This document shows positions 15,922 to 26,310 of a stretch of 64,000 bases of DNA, one piece after another (positions within the stretch are counted from its first letter, which is position 1; the number at the start of each line of letters is the position of its first letter). The notes beneath the pieces were generated by a model, which saw only the letters and a program-made list of their open reading frames with translations, was not told the origin of the DNA and searched no databases. The DNA is from JANQSS01 sp965249735 (GTDB lineage: Bacteria; Bacteroidota; Bacteroidia; Chitinophagales; Saprospiraceae), in contig CBDFMS010000026.1 of assembly GCA_965249735.1 (NCBI GenBank), positions 806,001-870,000 of the forward strand, in the 5' to 3' direction. Both the position numbers and the translations under genes were made by a program.

Positions 15922-17793
15922 TTACTTGATCGAATCAAGTGGAATCTGTTCAGAGATTTCCAGCCACTCCAATTCATGATTTTCTATTTCAGCAGCGATC
16001 TCGTTTAGTTCTTTGGAAAGTTTCACCATATCATCTGAAGAAAGCGTTTCATTCAAAAATATCTCGTTTATTTCGGCCTTTCTTTTTTCCAACTTCTCAA
16101 TCTGCCGTTCCAATCCCCGCACTTTATTCTTGAGTTGCTTTCGCTGTTGATAGTCTATTGAATTGTCACTCGATGATTGAGTTACTTCAACGGGTTTGGC
16201 AGGAGTGGTGACGGCTCTATATTTATAATCCGCATAATTTCCGGGAAAATCTTCAACCGTTCCGTCCCCTTTCATCACAAATAAATGATCGACAATTTTA
16301 TCCATAAAAAACCTATCGTGCGAGACAACAACAAGTACTCCCGGAAAATCCATTAAATAATCTTCCAAAATTTGGAGTGTGTGAATATCTAAATCATTTG
16401 TTGGCTCATCCAGAATCAAAAAATTGGGATTGGTCATGAGAATTGTCAACAAATGAAGTCTTCGAAGTTCACCCCCACTTAGCCTTGAAACATACATTTG
16501 CTGCTGTGGTCTCGGAAATAGAAAGTTCTCGAGCAATCTTTCAGCTGTGAGTTTTTTACCTTTTTCCATTGGAATATATTCCCCGATATCCCGAATCACA
16601 TCGATGACCCGTTTGTCCACATCGGACACCAAACCATGCTGCGAATAATAACCAAACTTTACTGTCTCACCAACGACCACTTTGCCCGAGTCAGGTCGTT
16701 CCTCCTGGAGGAGCATGCGAATAAACGTCGTTTTTCCCGCTCCATTCGGCCCAATAATACCTACCCGGTCCTTACGACTGAATTTATAGTGGAAGTCAGA
16801 CATTATTTTTTTATCACCATATGCCTTGGAGATATATTGACATTCTAAAATTTTACTTCCTAATCGAATAGGCTTTATAAAGAGCTGTAACTCTTCTTCC
16901 GACTTATGTCCGTAAATTTCATTTTTTATCTCGCAGAATTTATCGATTCGGGATTTAGCCTTTGTGCCCCTGGCTTTTGGCTGACGTCTGATCCATTCAA
17001 GTTCAGATTTATATAATTTTTTGTTTTTTTCAAGTTCCCGCTGACTCGTATAATCATTCACATTTCGCTTTTCTAAATACTGAGAGTAAGATCCAGAATA
17101 TTTAATAACGTTTTCATACTCCAATTCAAAGATGTAGTCGCAAATACGATCTAAAAAATAACGATCGTGGGTTATAAGCAGTAAGGTCAAGTTGGGTTGA
17201 ACCAAATAGTCTTCCAACCATTCGATCATGGTAATATCCAGGTGATTGGTGGGCTCGTCAAGAATGAGAAAATCCGGTTCTTTTATTAGCACTTCCGCAA
17301 GTGCCAATCTTTTTTTTTGACCGCCAGACAAATTTCCTATTTTCTCATTTAATTGAAAGATATCCAGTTTAAATAATATTTCCTTTATCCTGGATTCTTC
17401 ATCCCATGCCTTTAAATGTTCTATTTGGTCCACAAGTTTTTGCAAGCGGTCAGAATCTCTGTTTTCCTCTAACAACAATGATTCATATTCTTTTAAAGCC
17501 TTGATCTTGGGATTGCCTTCAGAATATATAAAATCTATGACAGTACTATCATCAGGAAGTATGATATCTTGTTTAAGATAACCTAGTTTAACTTCCGGAT
17601 GCAAGAGTCTTTTGGCTTTCGTTCCGTCAGGATTTTCTTCACCTGTAATAATGCGCAACAAGCTCGTTTTACCACTGCCATTTTTTGCAATCAGAGCAGC
17701 CTTATCACCTTTATTGATATACAATTCCACATCAGCAAAAAGCTGACGATCGCCATAGGCTTTAGAGACGTGTTTTAAGGTGAGGTAATTCAA
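15922..17793 (-). CDS. ABC-F family ATPase (Uup-like)
   Basis: 623 residues with two ABC domains: first Walker A IAKNGSGKTSLLRI and signature NLSGGQKKRLALAEVL; second Walker A IGPNGAGKTTFIRM and signature RLSGGELRRLHLLTIL. Between them is the ABC-F linker with KARGTKAKSRIDK. The C-terminus (from about 545) is a coiled coil (QLKNKVRGLERQIEKLEKRKAEI), as in Uup. There is no membrane segment. ABC-F proteins act on the ribosome, and Uup also affects DNA branch stability. The C-terminal domain makes Uup more likely than EttA. Confidence 0.9.
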   Translation of the reverse strand: MNYLTLKHVSKAYGDRQLFADVELYINKGDKAALIAKNGSGKTSLLRIITGEENPDGTKAKRLLHPEVKLGYLKQDIILPDDSTVIDFIYSEGNPKIKALKEYESLLLEENRDSDRLQKLVDQIEHLKAWDEESRIKEILFKLDIFQLNEKIGNLSGGQKKRLALAEVLIKEPDFLILDEPTNHLDITMIEWLEDYLVQPNLTLLLITHDRYFLDRICDYIFELEYENVIKYSGSYSQYLEKRNVNDYTSQRELEKNKKLYKSELEWIRRQPKARGTKAKSRIDKFCEIKNEIYGHKSEEELQLFIKPIRLGSKILECQYISKAYGDKKIMSDFHYKFSRKDRVGIIGPNGAGKTTFIRMLLQEERPDSGKVVVGETVKFGYYSQHGLVSDVDKRVIDVIRDIGEYIPMEKGKKLTAERLLENFLFPRPQQQMYVSRLSGGELRRLHLLTILMTNPNFLILDEPTNDLDIHTLQILEDYLMDFPGVLVVVSHDRFFMDKIVDHLFVMKGDGTVEDFPGNYADYKYRAVTTPAKPVEVTQSSSDNSIDYQQRKQLKNKVRGLERQIEKLEKRKAEINEIFLNETLSSDDMVKLSKELNEIAAEIENHELEWLEISEQIPLDSIK

Positions 17794-17823
17794 CCGCCGG
17801 AGTTGTAATTTAATTCAAAAATA

Positions 17824-17855
17824 AAAAAGCCATTCACATCAACGAATGGCTTTTT
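17824..17855 (-). terminator. Terminator downstream of the S41 protease gene
   Basis: Perfect 12-bp stem (AAAAAGCCATTC / GAATGGCTTTTT) with an 8-base loop; on the minus strand it runs into TTTTTTATTTTT. It separates the protease gene from the ABC-F gene downstream. Confidence 0.85.
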
Positions 17856-17869
17856 AAGATTACTACTTT

Positions 17870-19963
17870 TTATTGTTTTAAATGAATCATGTCATGAATC
17901 ACTGCGGTCGCTTCTTCTAATTCAACGTCCTTGCTCAGTGATTTCAAGAATCTATTATTTCGCTCTATTTTCGTGGAATCACCTTGTATGACCTCAAGAT
18001 CGGCTGCAATATTTTCAATATTCAAAGATTCCAATTTAGGATATAATTTTTTGTAAACCTCCATTTCCTCGTCTATTGATTCTTCTACGTCATAAAATTT
18101 TTGGTAGCTCAATGGATAAATAGTCCGATCTTCATTTTTCTTCAATATGTGGGCATATTCATTGACGCGTTGAAACGTAGGATTATTTTCAATACGTTCA
18201 TGGCTTCTCTTAACCAACTCCTCAAGATTTTCAACTTCATACACTTGCTGACCATAATTTGCCTGCTCAATTTCGCTCCAGATCATGGCATGGTCATAGT
18301 CCCGTTCACCTCGACTAAAATGTTGATAAGGTCCGGGAATTTCGATGTCCGGCATAACGCCCTTCAACTGTGTTGCACCACCATCTATTCTGAAGAATTT
18401 CTGGGTTGTAATTTTCAATTCTCCTAAAGGTTTAACTTCCGGATTTCCGCGAATGGACCGATCTAAATCGTAAAATCGCTGAACCGTGCCTTTACCAAAT
18501 GTTCTGCTTCCAACGATAACAGCTCTTCCATAATCCTGCATTGCAGCAGCCAATATTTCTGATGCAGAGGCTGAACCCTGATTGACCAAAACCACCAGTG
18601 CTCCATCATATAGCACGCTGCGATCAGTATCAGAAAGAACGTTGGCATCTGCACCCCGTGATTTTACCTGGACGATTGGACCTGACTCAATAAAAAATCC
18701 TGACATCTCAACTACTTCCAGGAGCGAGCCACCACCATTATTTCTCAAATCAAGAATAATTCCTTCAACTCCTTCCTTTTCTAATTTCTCCAATTCAATT
18801 TTGACATCATCCGCACTTTCAGGTGCACCCAACCTGCCACTGTCAAAATAAAAACTGGGTAACATGATATAACCGATTTTGTCTTGATACGCCTCATGTT
18901 CTAAAATATAAGACCGAACATATCCTTCGTCAAAGACAATAATATCACGTGTTATTGGTATTTCAACTTCTCTGTTATCGACCTTTTTGACAATAAGGCG
19001 CACATGTGTTCCTTTTTTTCCTCTTATTAATCCGATCACATCATTGATGTGCCAACCTACAACATCAACGGGAAGCCCATCCTCCTGCGCCACTTTTACT
19101 ATTACATCATCTACTTCGAGACTGCCTTCTTTCCACGCAGGTCCACCAGGAATAACATCGACTACTTTTACATAATCTCCGTCTTGTGTCAATCGCGCAC
19201 CAATTCCTTCGAGTCGATTGGACAAACGCATGTCAAAGTCTTCTTTGTCCTTTGGTTTTAAATAATTTGTATGCGGATCATGAAACGTGGTTATCGAATT
19301 GACATAAGCGCTTAGTCGATCAACGCGTCGGCTTTTCAATCGTTGATTAAACCATCTATCCATTCGTTCATCTAATCGATCCTTAGCTTCTTTCGCGATT
19401 GTATTAAAGTCCTTTATTTCGCCTTCAAATTTTTCTTCTTCCTGTTTATCTTGTCGATTTTTAATATCACGAAGAATCTGAAGTTTCAATATTTTTCGCC
19501 AGCGTTCGCGCAATTCATCTTCTGAATCGCAGTGCATTGTTTTTTCCTGGTCTGTCTCGACAGATTCACTTTTATTATGATCAAAATCAGATTCAATTAA
19601 TTCATTATAAATTTGCTCCGCTCGTTTATCCGCCTCATCGATAATTTTCACGGAAGAGTCGAAGAAATCAAACGTTGAATTTTTTACTTCATCATCAATT
19701 TGGTTCCGGTATTGATTTAACTGATTAATTTCCGAAGCAAGTAGCAATCTTTTATTTGGATCGAGTCGCTCGATATACTCATCAAAAACACTTTCGGAAT
19801 ATAGGTCATCTACTTCAACAGGGCTGAAGTGCATGCGTTTCAGGTGTGTCATAACGGCTTGCAACAGAATGGATTCCTTCAGTTCAAAATCCTGTGGGGA
19901 TTGAAAAGCCAATAATATCATCCCAACCAAAGGAAGGATGGCCAATGCCAGTATTTTTTTCAT
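17870..19963 (-). CDS. Carboxy-terminal processing protease (Tsp/Prc type, S41)
   Basis: 697 residues, the length of the Tsp/Prc group. An N-terminal hydrophobic signal (ILALAILPLVGMILLAF) exports it. A long helical region is followed by a PDZ domain (GIGARLTQDGDYVKVVDVIPGGPAW) and the S41 catalytic core. The catalytic Ser lies in GSASASEIL and the Lys in FGKGTVQ, 25 residues later, as in E. coli Tsp. The C-terminal region resembles the family's extra domain. It trims or degrades envelope proteins from the C-terminus. It is monocistronic, with a terminator. Confidence 0.93.
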   Translation of the reverse strand: MKKILALAILPLVGMILLAFQSPQDFELKESILLQAVMTHLKRMHFSPVEVDDLYSESVFDEYIERLDPNKRLLLASEINQLNQYRNQIDDEVKNSTFDFFDSSVKIIDEADKRAEQIYNELIESDFDHNKSESVETDQEKTMHCDSEDELRERWRKILKLQILRDIKNRQDKQEEEKFEGEIKDFNTIAKEAKDRLDERMDRWFNQRLKSRRVDRLSAYVNSITTFHDPHTNYLKPKDKEDFDMRLSNRLEGIGARLTQDGDYVKVVDVIPGGPAWKEGSLEVDDVIVKVAQEDGLPVDVVGWHINDVIGLIRGKKGTHVRLIVKKVDNREVEIPITRDIIVFDEGYVRSYILEHEAYQDKIGYIMLPSFYFDSGRLGAPESADDVKIELEKLEKEGVEGIILDLRNNGGGSLLEVVEMSGFFIESGPIVQVKSRGADANVLSDTDRSVLYDGALVVLVNQGSASASEILAAAMQDYGRAVIVGSRTFGKGTVQRFYDLDRSIRGNPEVKPLGELKITTQKFFRIDGGATQLKGVMPDIEIPGPYQHFSRGERDYDHAMIWSEIEQANYGQQVYEVENLEELVKRSHERIENNPTFQRVNEYAHILKKNEDRTIYPLSYQKFYDVEESIDEEMEVYKKLYPKLESLNIENIAADLEVIQGDSTKIERNNRFLKSLSKDVELEEATAVIHDMIHLKQ

Positions 19964-20171
19964 ATCAAAACAGATTAGTCAGTTCGTATTCTATAAACCG
20001 ATTTAAAGGTAATATATTATAAACGAAAAGTATTTGATCTGGTTGCGTTAAGAAAGGGTTAAGGTGTGACGGAAGAACTGTACTTTCCGCAGTATTATTA
20101 CGTTTTCAGTCTTTCTAGTCAGACCTTAGAATCAACCTGAGCAGACCAATTTGATAATTTAATGCATAAAA

Positions 20172-20200
20172 AAACGCCGGAAGATTTACTTCCGGCGTTT
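20172..20200 (-). terminator. Terminator of the pyrophosphatase gene
   Basis: Perfect 12-bp G/C-rich stem (AAACGCCGGAAG / CTTCCGGCGTTT), 5-base loop. On the minus strand it is followed by a run of Ts (TTTTATGC after the stem). It lies 13 bp after the hppA stop. Confidence 0.88.
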
Positions 20201-20212
20201 CACGATTATTTA

Positions 20213-22489
20213 TTAGTCCATTTTGTAGATGTCGTCAGATTCGGTTTCATTGAGGCCAATTTGGATGGAATTTTCTTCATCATCCATATGGAAACCATGA
20301 TCTGCGCCATAACGTTCTCCTAGTATTGGAGCGATTGCGAGACCGATAAGACATGTCAATTTGATGAGTATGTTCATTGAAGGACCTGATGTATCTTTGA
20401 ATGGATCTCCAACAGTGTCTCCGGTAACTGCTGCCTTATGGGCATCTGAACCTTTATAAGTCATTTCACCATTGATCTCAACTCCTGCTTCAAAGGACTT
20501 CTTTGCATTGTCCCAGGCACCGCCCGCATTATTTTGAAAAATTGCCCACATCACACCGGATACAGCAACACCTGCCATATAGGCACCAAGTGCTTCCGGG
20601 CCCATTGTAAATCCGATAAGCACCGGAAAAACAATCGTGATTGCACCTGGGAGCATCATTTCTTTTAGTGCAGCCTTTGTTGAAATATCCACACATTTGT
20701 CATATTCCGGTGTTGCTTTTCCTTCCATGATACCCGGAATTTCCTTGAATTGTCGTCTAACTTCTTCAACCATGTACATCGCTGCTTTACCAACAGATCG
20801 CATGGCCAGGGCTGAAAAGACTACAGGAATCATTCCTCCGACGAAAAGAGCCGCAAGCACCTTGGCATCGAATATGTTGATTCCATTTATTCCGGTAAAT
20901 GTGACATAGGCTGCAAAAAGTGCCAGGGCCGTTAAAGCAGCTGAGGCAATTGCAAACCCTTTCCCGATAGCTGCCGTGGTGTTACCGACAGAATCCAGAA
21001 TATCCGTTTTCTGTCTAACATCTTTTGGCAATTCACTCATTTCCGCAATACCTCCAGCATTATCCGCTATCGGTCCGAATGCATCAATGGCCAATTGCAT
21101 CGCCGTCGTGGCCATCATGGCTGAGGCCGCAATGGCTACACCATAAAATCCGGCAAATGAATAGGCCGCCCAAATTGCACTGGCAAACAACAATATTGGT
21201 AAGAAAGTGGATATCATACCTACTGAAAGGCCAGCAATAATATTCGTGGCCGCTCCGGTTGACGATTGTCTTACGATGTCCATCACAGGTTTTTTACTCA
21301 TACTGGTATAGTATTCTGTAATCACTGAAATCAATGCTCCGACGGCCAGTCCAACCAGGACGGCATAAAATACGCGCATTGAACTAGTCACTGATTCTCC
21401 AAATTGACCGTCATGAAAATTTTGCATGGTTATTTGCTCAGGTAACATCCATTGAATGACAAAAAAGCAAGCTATTCCAGTCAAAATTATCCCTATCCAA
21501 TTTCCTCGATTCAAGGCGGCTTGAACTTTTGCCTCAGAAATATCTTTGTCCCCTACATTGACAAATAAAGTCCCTATAATGGAGAAGATAATTCCAATTC
21601 CGGCTATAAATACCGGTAAAAGAATAGGCCCAATGCCACCAAAAGCATCCGAAATGCTACCACCCATATCACGAATCACATAATTTCCAAGTACCATTGC
21701 AGCCAATACTGTAGCTACATATGAGCCAAATAGGTCAGCACCCATACCTGCAACATCACCTACATTATCACCAACATTGTCTGCTATAGTTGCTGGATTC
21801 CGTGGATCATCCTCAGGAATACCAGCTTCAACTTTTCCTACCAGGTCGGCGCCTACATCAGCCGCTTTTGTATATATACCACCTCCAACACGTGCAAATA
21901 ATGCAATCGACTCCGCTCCCAGTGAAAAACCTGCCAAGACTTCTAATACCACAGTCATAGCTATTTGTGGGTTCATGTTGACGTCTTTTATTAAAGAGGT
22001 TTCCCAACTTCCACCCATGAAATAAGTGTAGAATATCGCAAATAGCGTACTTAATCCAAGTACCGCAAGGCCTGCGACACCGAGTCCCATAACCGTTCCA
22101 CCTCGGAAGGAAACATTTAAAGCTTTGGATAATGACGATCGCGCAGCTTCCGTCGTTCTGACATTTGCTTTCGTGGCGATGCGCATACCAATAAACCCCG
22201 CCATGGCAGAGAAAAACGCTCCAATAACAAAGGCAACAACGATCAGCCAGTGTGTAGTTGCAACTTGAGTCGATAAAAAGCCTAATAAAATTCCAGCGAT
22301 GACCACGAAAATGGCCAGCATTCGATATTCAGCCTTTAGAAATGCCATTGCACCAGCAGCGATGTGGCCGGCTATTTCAGACATTTTTTCGTTACCAGCG
22401 TCCTGTTTTGAGACCCAACGAAAAAGATAGGCCATGTAAAGAAGACCGATGATGCCAAACACGGGCAGTAAGTAGACAAGATTTTGCAT
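20213..22489 (-). CDS. hppA: Membrane-bound ion-translocating pyrophosphatase, K+-dependent type
   Basis: 758 residues with about 16 membrane helices. It carries the PPi-binding signature (YTKAADVGADLVGKVE) and the Asp-rich NVGDNVGDVAGMGADLF motif. The segment SVGNTTAAIGKGFA has Ala where K+-independent H+-PPases have Lys (GNTTKA), so this is the K+-dependent subfamily, which includes Na+ pumps and Na+/H+ pumps as well as H+ pumps. The pumped ion cannot be read with certainty. It uses PPi from biosynthesis to charge the membrane. The C-terminus has an acidic tail (MDDEENSIQIG). Monocistronic. Confidence 0.95.
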   Translation of the reverse strand: MQNLVYLLPVFGIIGLLYMAYLFRWVSKQDAGNEKMSEIAGHIAAGAMAFLKAEYRMLAIFVVIAGILLGFLSTQVATTHWLIVVAFVIGAFFSAMAGFIGMRIATKANVRTTEAARSSLSKALNVSFRGGTVMGLGVAGLAVLGLSTLFAIFYTYFMGGSWETSLIKDVNMNPQIAMTVVLEVLAGFSLGAESIALFARVGGGIYTKAADVGADLVGKVEAGIPEDDPRNPATIADNVGDNVGDVAGMGADLFGSYVATVLAAMVLGNYVIRDMGGSISDAFGGIGPILLPVFIAGIGIIFSIIGTLFVNVGDKDISEAKVQAALNRGNWIGIILTGIACFFVIQWMLPEQITMQNFHDGQFGESVTSSMRVFYAVLVGLAVGALISVITEYYTSMSKKPVMDIVRQSSTGAATNIIAGLSVGMISTFLPILLFASAIWAAYSFAGFYGVAIAASAMMATTAMQLAIDAFGPIADNAGGIAEMSELPKDVRQKTDILDSVGNTTAAIGKGFAIASAALTALALFAAYVTFTGINGINIFDAKVLAALFVGGMIPVVFSALAMRSVGKAAMYMVEEVRRQFKEIPGIMEGKATPEYDKCVDISTKAALKEMMLPGAITIVFPVLIGFTMGPEALGAYMAGVAVSGVMWAIFQNNAGGAWDNAKKSFEAGVEINGEMTYKGSDAHKAAVTGDTVGDPFKDTSGPSMNILIKLTCLIGLAIAPILGERYGADHGFHMDDEENSIQIGLNETESDDIYKMD

Positions 22490-23101
22490 ATATTAATTTT
22501 AATGTTAATCTGTAATTCAGAAAGAGCGCAAAAGTAAGTCTATTTTATGAGTTGCACAAAGCATAGCAACGCAATGCGTTCAGGTATGGCTTGACCCGTG
22601 TGTAGCTTAATTCCATAACATCAAAATATAAAATGAAAAACATGGTCAAACTTCTAGAATATTTGAATAGATAAAACGTCCGATTCGAGATGATTACTCA
22701 TATGTCCAGAACAGATCAACCTCCGCTCGTGGGTATCACAACCAATTCTGTCACCACAGGACCATAATGTTCAATCAGATCTGATTTCACAGATTCGGTG
22801 ATCAAGCAATGAACTCAAAAAATGAAAACGTGGCTCTTTAAGATGGTCGCTCAAACGAATATTTATTGAACTGAAATTCCACCAATTCTTATCGTGAATC
22901 GAGTAAATCCTCAGGAGTCATGGTATCCTATCTAAAAATATTCAATATTTGGTACCATTCTTGCTATAAACTATGGCTGAAAGCTGCATGATCGTTGAGA
23001 TATGATAAAATTCATTAATTTGAAGCGTTTTTGCGGTAAATTGTATCTATAAAGGGTACATTTGCATCGCTTATTTTGAAGCGAATTTTTGAATTTATCC
23101 C
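22490..23101. other. Intergenic region between divergent hppA and the T9SS type B gene
   Basis: 612 bp with no credible coding frame. The right end holds a good promoter for the downstream secreted protein: TTTG at 23030-23033, a 23-bp spacer, and TACATTTG at 23057-23064, which matches the TAnnTTTG -7 box. No operator, riboswitch or repeat was recognised in the remainder. Confidence 0.5.
23057..23064 (+). promoter_or_regulatory. Candidate -7 box (TACATTTG)
   Basis: Exact match to TAnnTTTG, with TTTG 23 bp upstream as a possible -33 element. It lies 37 bp before the ATG of the T9SS type B protein. Confidence 0.5.
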
Positions 23102-25816
23102 ATGATTCAACAAAGACTGTTATACATCTTGTTCTTCTGTCTGACCTCTGTTGTCTTCTACGGTCAGGAGATTTGTGATAATGGGATTGATGACGATGCA
23201 GATGGGTTGGTTGATTTAGCAGATCCAGATTGTGCTTGTAACGGGATAGACATCATTGTACCCTCCTCCCTATTTCCGAATCCGTCTTTTGAAATCAACA
23301 CGTGTTCTCCAGGATTTGGTCGCGCCAATTGCGCCGTGGGATGGGTTAATCCTTCAGAAGGAACCCCGGACTACTACGACAGATGCAACAGTTCAATAAG
23401 TTCGATACTACCTGTAGCACGTTGTCCGGTACCCGATGGCGAAAAATTCTTTGGTATCGCCGATATCTTAGGTAATTCATCCACACATAAAGAATTTGTG
23501 GGCACTGAACTACTTCAGCCAATGCAGATTGGCGAAATATACATTCTCTCATTTTGGGTCGGTTTTGTAACAGAACCAGATCCTGATTGGTCATCTCCAC
23601 CTGTCAATTTCGTCATCTATGGAAATACGGATCCAGCTTCAATTGCTGTTCCCTACAGAGGTAAAGATTGTCCAACTCTAGCAACATTGGATACATTTGG
23701 GACTCCTATCAATCCGTGGTCAGTGATCGATATGACATTCATATCTGATGCTGACAATGATGGATGGCAACAAGTTCGGATAGAATTTACCGCTACTGAA
23801 AATTATGCAGCAATCCTATTAGGACCATCCTGTAACGTTTCCAGTGGTTTGAATTATTACTTTTTAGATAATCTCGTACTATCTACTCGAAGTAGTTTTA
23901 GTAATGACTTCATCAGCGTAAGAAGTGGTCTTGCATGTAATAACGATCTCATGCTTGAGGTACCCGACATGGCTGATTTGACCTATCAATGGTTCAAGGA
24001 TGATGTCGCAATCGTTGGAAGTACAAATCCAATTCTTGCGGTACAACCACTTCCATTAGGAAATGGTACCTATATCTGTGTTATTTCTAATTCATTCGGC
24101 TGTACTATGTCAGAAAGCTTTGTTATCAATGAAAATCCAAGACAGCTCTCTTTCGATGCCGCAACAGGTATCTGCCCTGACAATCAAGAAGTGATTGGTT
24201 TGTTCGGAAATTACTTGTCCTACTCCTGGGGCAATGGATTGGGTCAAAACCCAACTGTCACAGCGACGGATCCCGGCACATTTTTCGTAACTGTGGTTGA
24301 CAATGACGGTTGCATCATTGAAGGCACATACGATTTGCCACGCTATCCTGACGTACAATTTACGCCAATCATCACCTTGGAAAGTGCACCTGCAGCCATG
24401 GACGGCACGATTCGAATTGACCATGAATCCGGTGTTTCAAACCCTGGAGTAACCTGGTGGGACGGAACAACAAATAATCCACATATCAATCTTGAAGAAG
24501 GTAATTATTGCGTGACAGTGACAGCTGATGAGCGCTGTCCGGTTGAAGATTGTTTTGACCTTGATGTAGAAATTCAACCCATAATTATTGATCAAGAAAT
24601 CGAAGCCGTTCGATGTTTCAACGAGACAAATGGCGCTATTCATCTTACAATTACAGGTGGACTAGCTCCTTTCATTTTGAATTGGCAAGGTCATCCAGAA
24701 TGGTCTGATAGAACTGAACTCGAAAATCTGGCAGCGGGATTTTATTTTCTCGAATTAATTGATGGTGAGGGCACGATTATCGAAAGACAATTTGAGGTTA
24801 TGCAACCTGAGTTGCTAGAGGCCGAATTGGAAATCACCCAACCTACTTGTAATGGTGCGACTAATGGTTCCATCCGGATTTCTTCCATCAATGGCGGCAA
24901 CGACAATTATCAATATTTCTGGAATGAATCCACAAGCCCAGGTGCTGATCACGTGGAAGACCTAAGAGCTGGGCCTTATGTTTTGAGAATTGAAGACGAT
25001 AAAGGGTGTGAACTCAGGTTTAATCCTTCTCTCATAGCACCTGAGGCCATATCAGCCACTATCGATGTTTTACATCCATTCTGTATCGGAGCAGATGATG
25101 GTTCAATACATGTCTCAAACATCGTTGGTGGAACAGCTCCTTATGAGATTCAGTTGAATAATCAAGTTGAGGACGAAGACATATTCGATTTGCCCGGAGA
25201 CCAGGACTACGAGATTCTGATTTTGGATGCGAACCAGTGTTCATGGTTACAATCTGTATATCTCGCCAATCAAACTGAATTCAATGTCGACATAGGATTG
25301 GATATGTCGATTGAGGAGTACACCGATGCACTTATACGCGCCACTGCAAATCGTCAAGTAGCGCAGTATACCTGGGAAACTTCGGATGGCTATTTCAATT
25401 CTTGTAACAATTGCAATTTCTTGAATTTACACATTGAACAGTCAATCCTGGTTGTACTTGATGCTACTAGCAGGGATGGGTGCACGGCAAGTGATAGTTT
25501 GGATATCAACATGACTCCATCCAAGAAAATCTACATACCGAATGCCTTTTCGCCAAACAACGATGGAATTAACGATGTGTTCAATATCTACAATGCCGGC
25601 GAAGTTGATGTGATTGGTTATTTCCGCGTTTTTAATCGTGTGGGGATGAAAATTTTCGACATCGAAAATGTTTCACACGAAGATGGCATCTCATATTGGA
25701 AAGAAAGTACCAACAAGCATAATCTCAATCCGGGTGCCTACGTATATATACTGGAGATTATCTTCAAAGATGGGTCAGTCAAACAATACAGTGGAGACAT
25801 TTCAGTGATTCGCTAG
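23102..25816 (+). CDS. Large secreted protein with SprB-like repeats and T9SS type B sorting domain
   Basis: 904 residues. A signal peptide (LLYILFFCLTSVVFYGQ) is followed by an Asp-rich segment (CDNGIDDDADGLVDLADPDC) that could bind Ca2+. The middle contains an Ig-like part and at least three SprB-like repeats (CFNETNGAIHLTITGG, CNGATNGSIRISSINGG, CIGADDGSIHVSNIVGG). The C-terminus (IYIPNAFSPNNDGINDVF ... ISVIR) is the CHU_C / type B T9SS sorting domain. Such proteins are exported by the gliding-motility secretion system and displayed or shed; the SprB repeats suggest an adhesin-like role. It ends one base before a convergent TfoX-N gene. Confidence 0.88.
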   Translation: MIQQRLLYILFFCLTSVVFYGQEICDNGIDDDADGLVDLADPDCACNGIDIIVPSSLFPNPSFEINTCSPGFGRANCAVGWVNPSEGTPDYYDRCNSSISSILPVARCPVPDGEKFFGIADILGNSSTHKEFVGTELLQPMQIGEIYILSFWVGFVTEPDPDWSSPPVNFVIYGNTDPASIAVPYRGKDCPTLATLDTFGTPINPWSVIDMTFISDADNDGWQQVRIEFTATENYAAILLGPSCNVSSGLNYYFLDNLVLSTRSSFSNDFISVRSGLACNNDLMLEVPDMADLTYQWFKDDVAIVGSTNPILAVQPLPLGNGTYICVISNSFGCTMSESFVINENPRQLSFDAATGICPDNQEVIGLFGNYLSYSWGNGLGQNPTVTATDPGTFFVTVVDNDGCIIEGTYDLPRYPDVQFTPIITLESAPAAMDGTIRIDHESGVSNPGVTWWDGTTNNPHINLEEGNYCVTVTADERCPVEDCFDLDVEIQPIIIDQEIEAVRCFNETNGAIHLTITGGLAPFILNWQGHPEWSDRTELENLAAGFYFLELIDGEGTIIERQFEVMQPELLEAELEITQPTCNGATNGSIRISSINGGNDNYQYFWNESTSPGADHVEDLRAGPYVLRIEDDKGCELRFNPSLIAPEAISATIDVLHPFCIGADDGSIHVSNIVGGTAPYEIQLNNQVEDEDIFDLPGDQDYEILILDANQCSWLQSVYLANQTEFNVDIGLDMSIEEYTDALIRATANRQVAQYTWETSDGYFNSCNNCNFLNLHIEQSILVVLDATSRDGCTASDSLDINMTPSKKIYIPNAFSPNNDGINDVFNIYNAGEVDVIGYFRVFNRVGMKIFDIENVSHEDGISYWKESTNKHNLNPGAYVYILEIIFKDGSVKQYSGDISVIR

Positions 25817-25817
25817 A

Positions 25818-26165
25818 CTATTTTTTCTTCTTTTTACTGGATTTGGCTATTGGGTTAAAATCAAGTGCAAGTTTCATCCAAGCTTCAAGATCATTGTCCA
25901 AATCCGTCCCTTCCGGACCAATAAAGACATACCCTTTCATTGGACGACCTGTAAAATCCATGGGCCGGCACCCTAATTTATTTTGACTAGCATCCGCTGC
26001 TTCTATTCCAATACGCGCCATCAAATCCCCTTTGACAACCCCGACACACATCTTATCATCAACCATATAACATAGGCCTCCCATCATTTTTTTGGATTCA
26101 AAATGCACCTTCCTCTCCTGCAGAATTCGATCAATCCTGTCCGCTAATATGTGGTCGTAGGCCAT
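25818..26165 (-). CDS. TfoX N-terminal-domain protein
   Basis: 115 residues from the ATG at 26163-26165. The sequence KKMMGGLCYMVDDKMCVGVVKGDLMARIG is characteristic of the TfoX_N family, named for the competence regulator TfoX. Stand-alone TfoX_N proteins of this size are common and of unknown function. The C-terminus is poly-Lys (SSKKKKK). A longer frame starting at 26246 is open, but the shorter start begins MAYDHILADRIDRIL, where family members begin, and a TATCTTTA promoter-like box lies in between. It is divergent from the metal repressor gene. Confidence 0.8.
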   Translation of the reverse strand: MAYDHILADRIDRILQERKVHFESKKMMGGLCYMVDDKMCVGVVKGDLMARIGIEAADASQNKLGCRPMDFTGRPMKGYVFIGPEGTDLDNDLEAWMKLALDFNPIAKSSKKKKK

Positions 26166-26268
26166 GATAATAACTTTTGGTTGTGTGTGCGCAGCATTAA
26201 AGATAATCGTCTTAGCAACTAAATAATTATTGCCTATTGTTTTCATGCTGTCGATATTGGATTATTTT

Positions 26269-26284
26269 TTTAGATTTGCCTAAA
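26269..26284 (+). promoter_or_regulatory. Candidate metal-repressor operator overlapping a -7 box
   Basis: TTTAGATTTGCCTAAA is an inverted repeat (TTTAG-N6-CTAAA) similar in part to the DtxR/IdeR box (TTAGGTTAGCCTAACCTAA). TAGATTTG within it (26271-26278) also matches the TAnnTTTG -7 promoter box. A repressor bound here would block the promoter of the downstream DtxR/MntR-type gene and its transporter operon, 27 bp before the ATG. No good -33 element is seen. Motif evidence only. Confidence 0.5.
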
Positions 26285-26310
26285 TATATATTTCTGCATA
26301 ACTAAAAATA

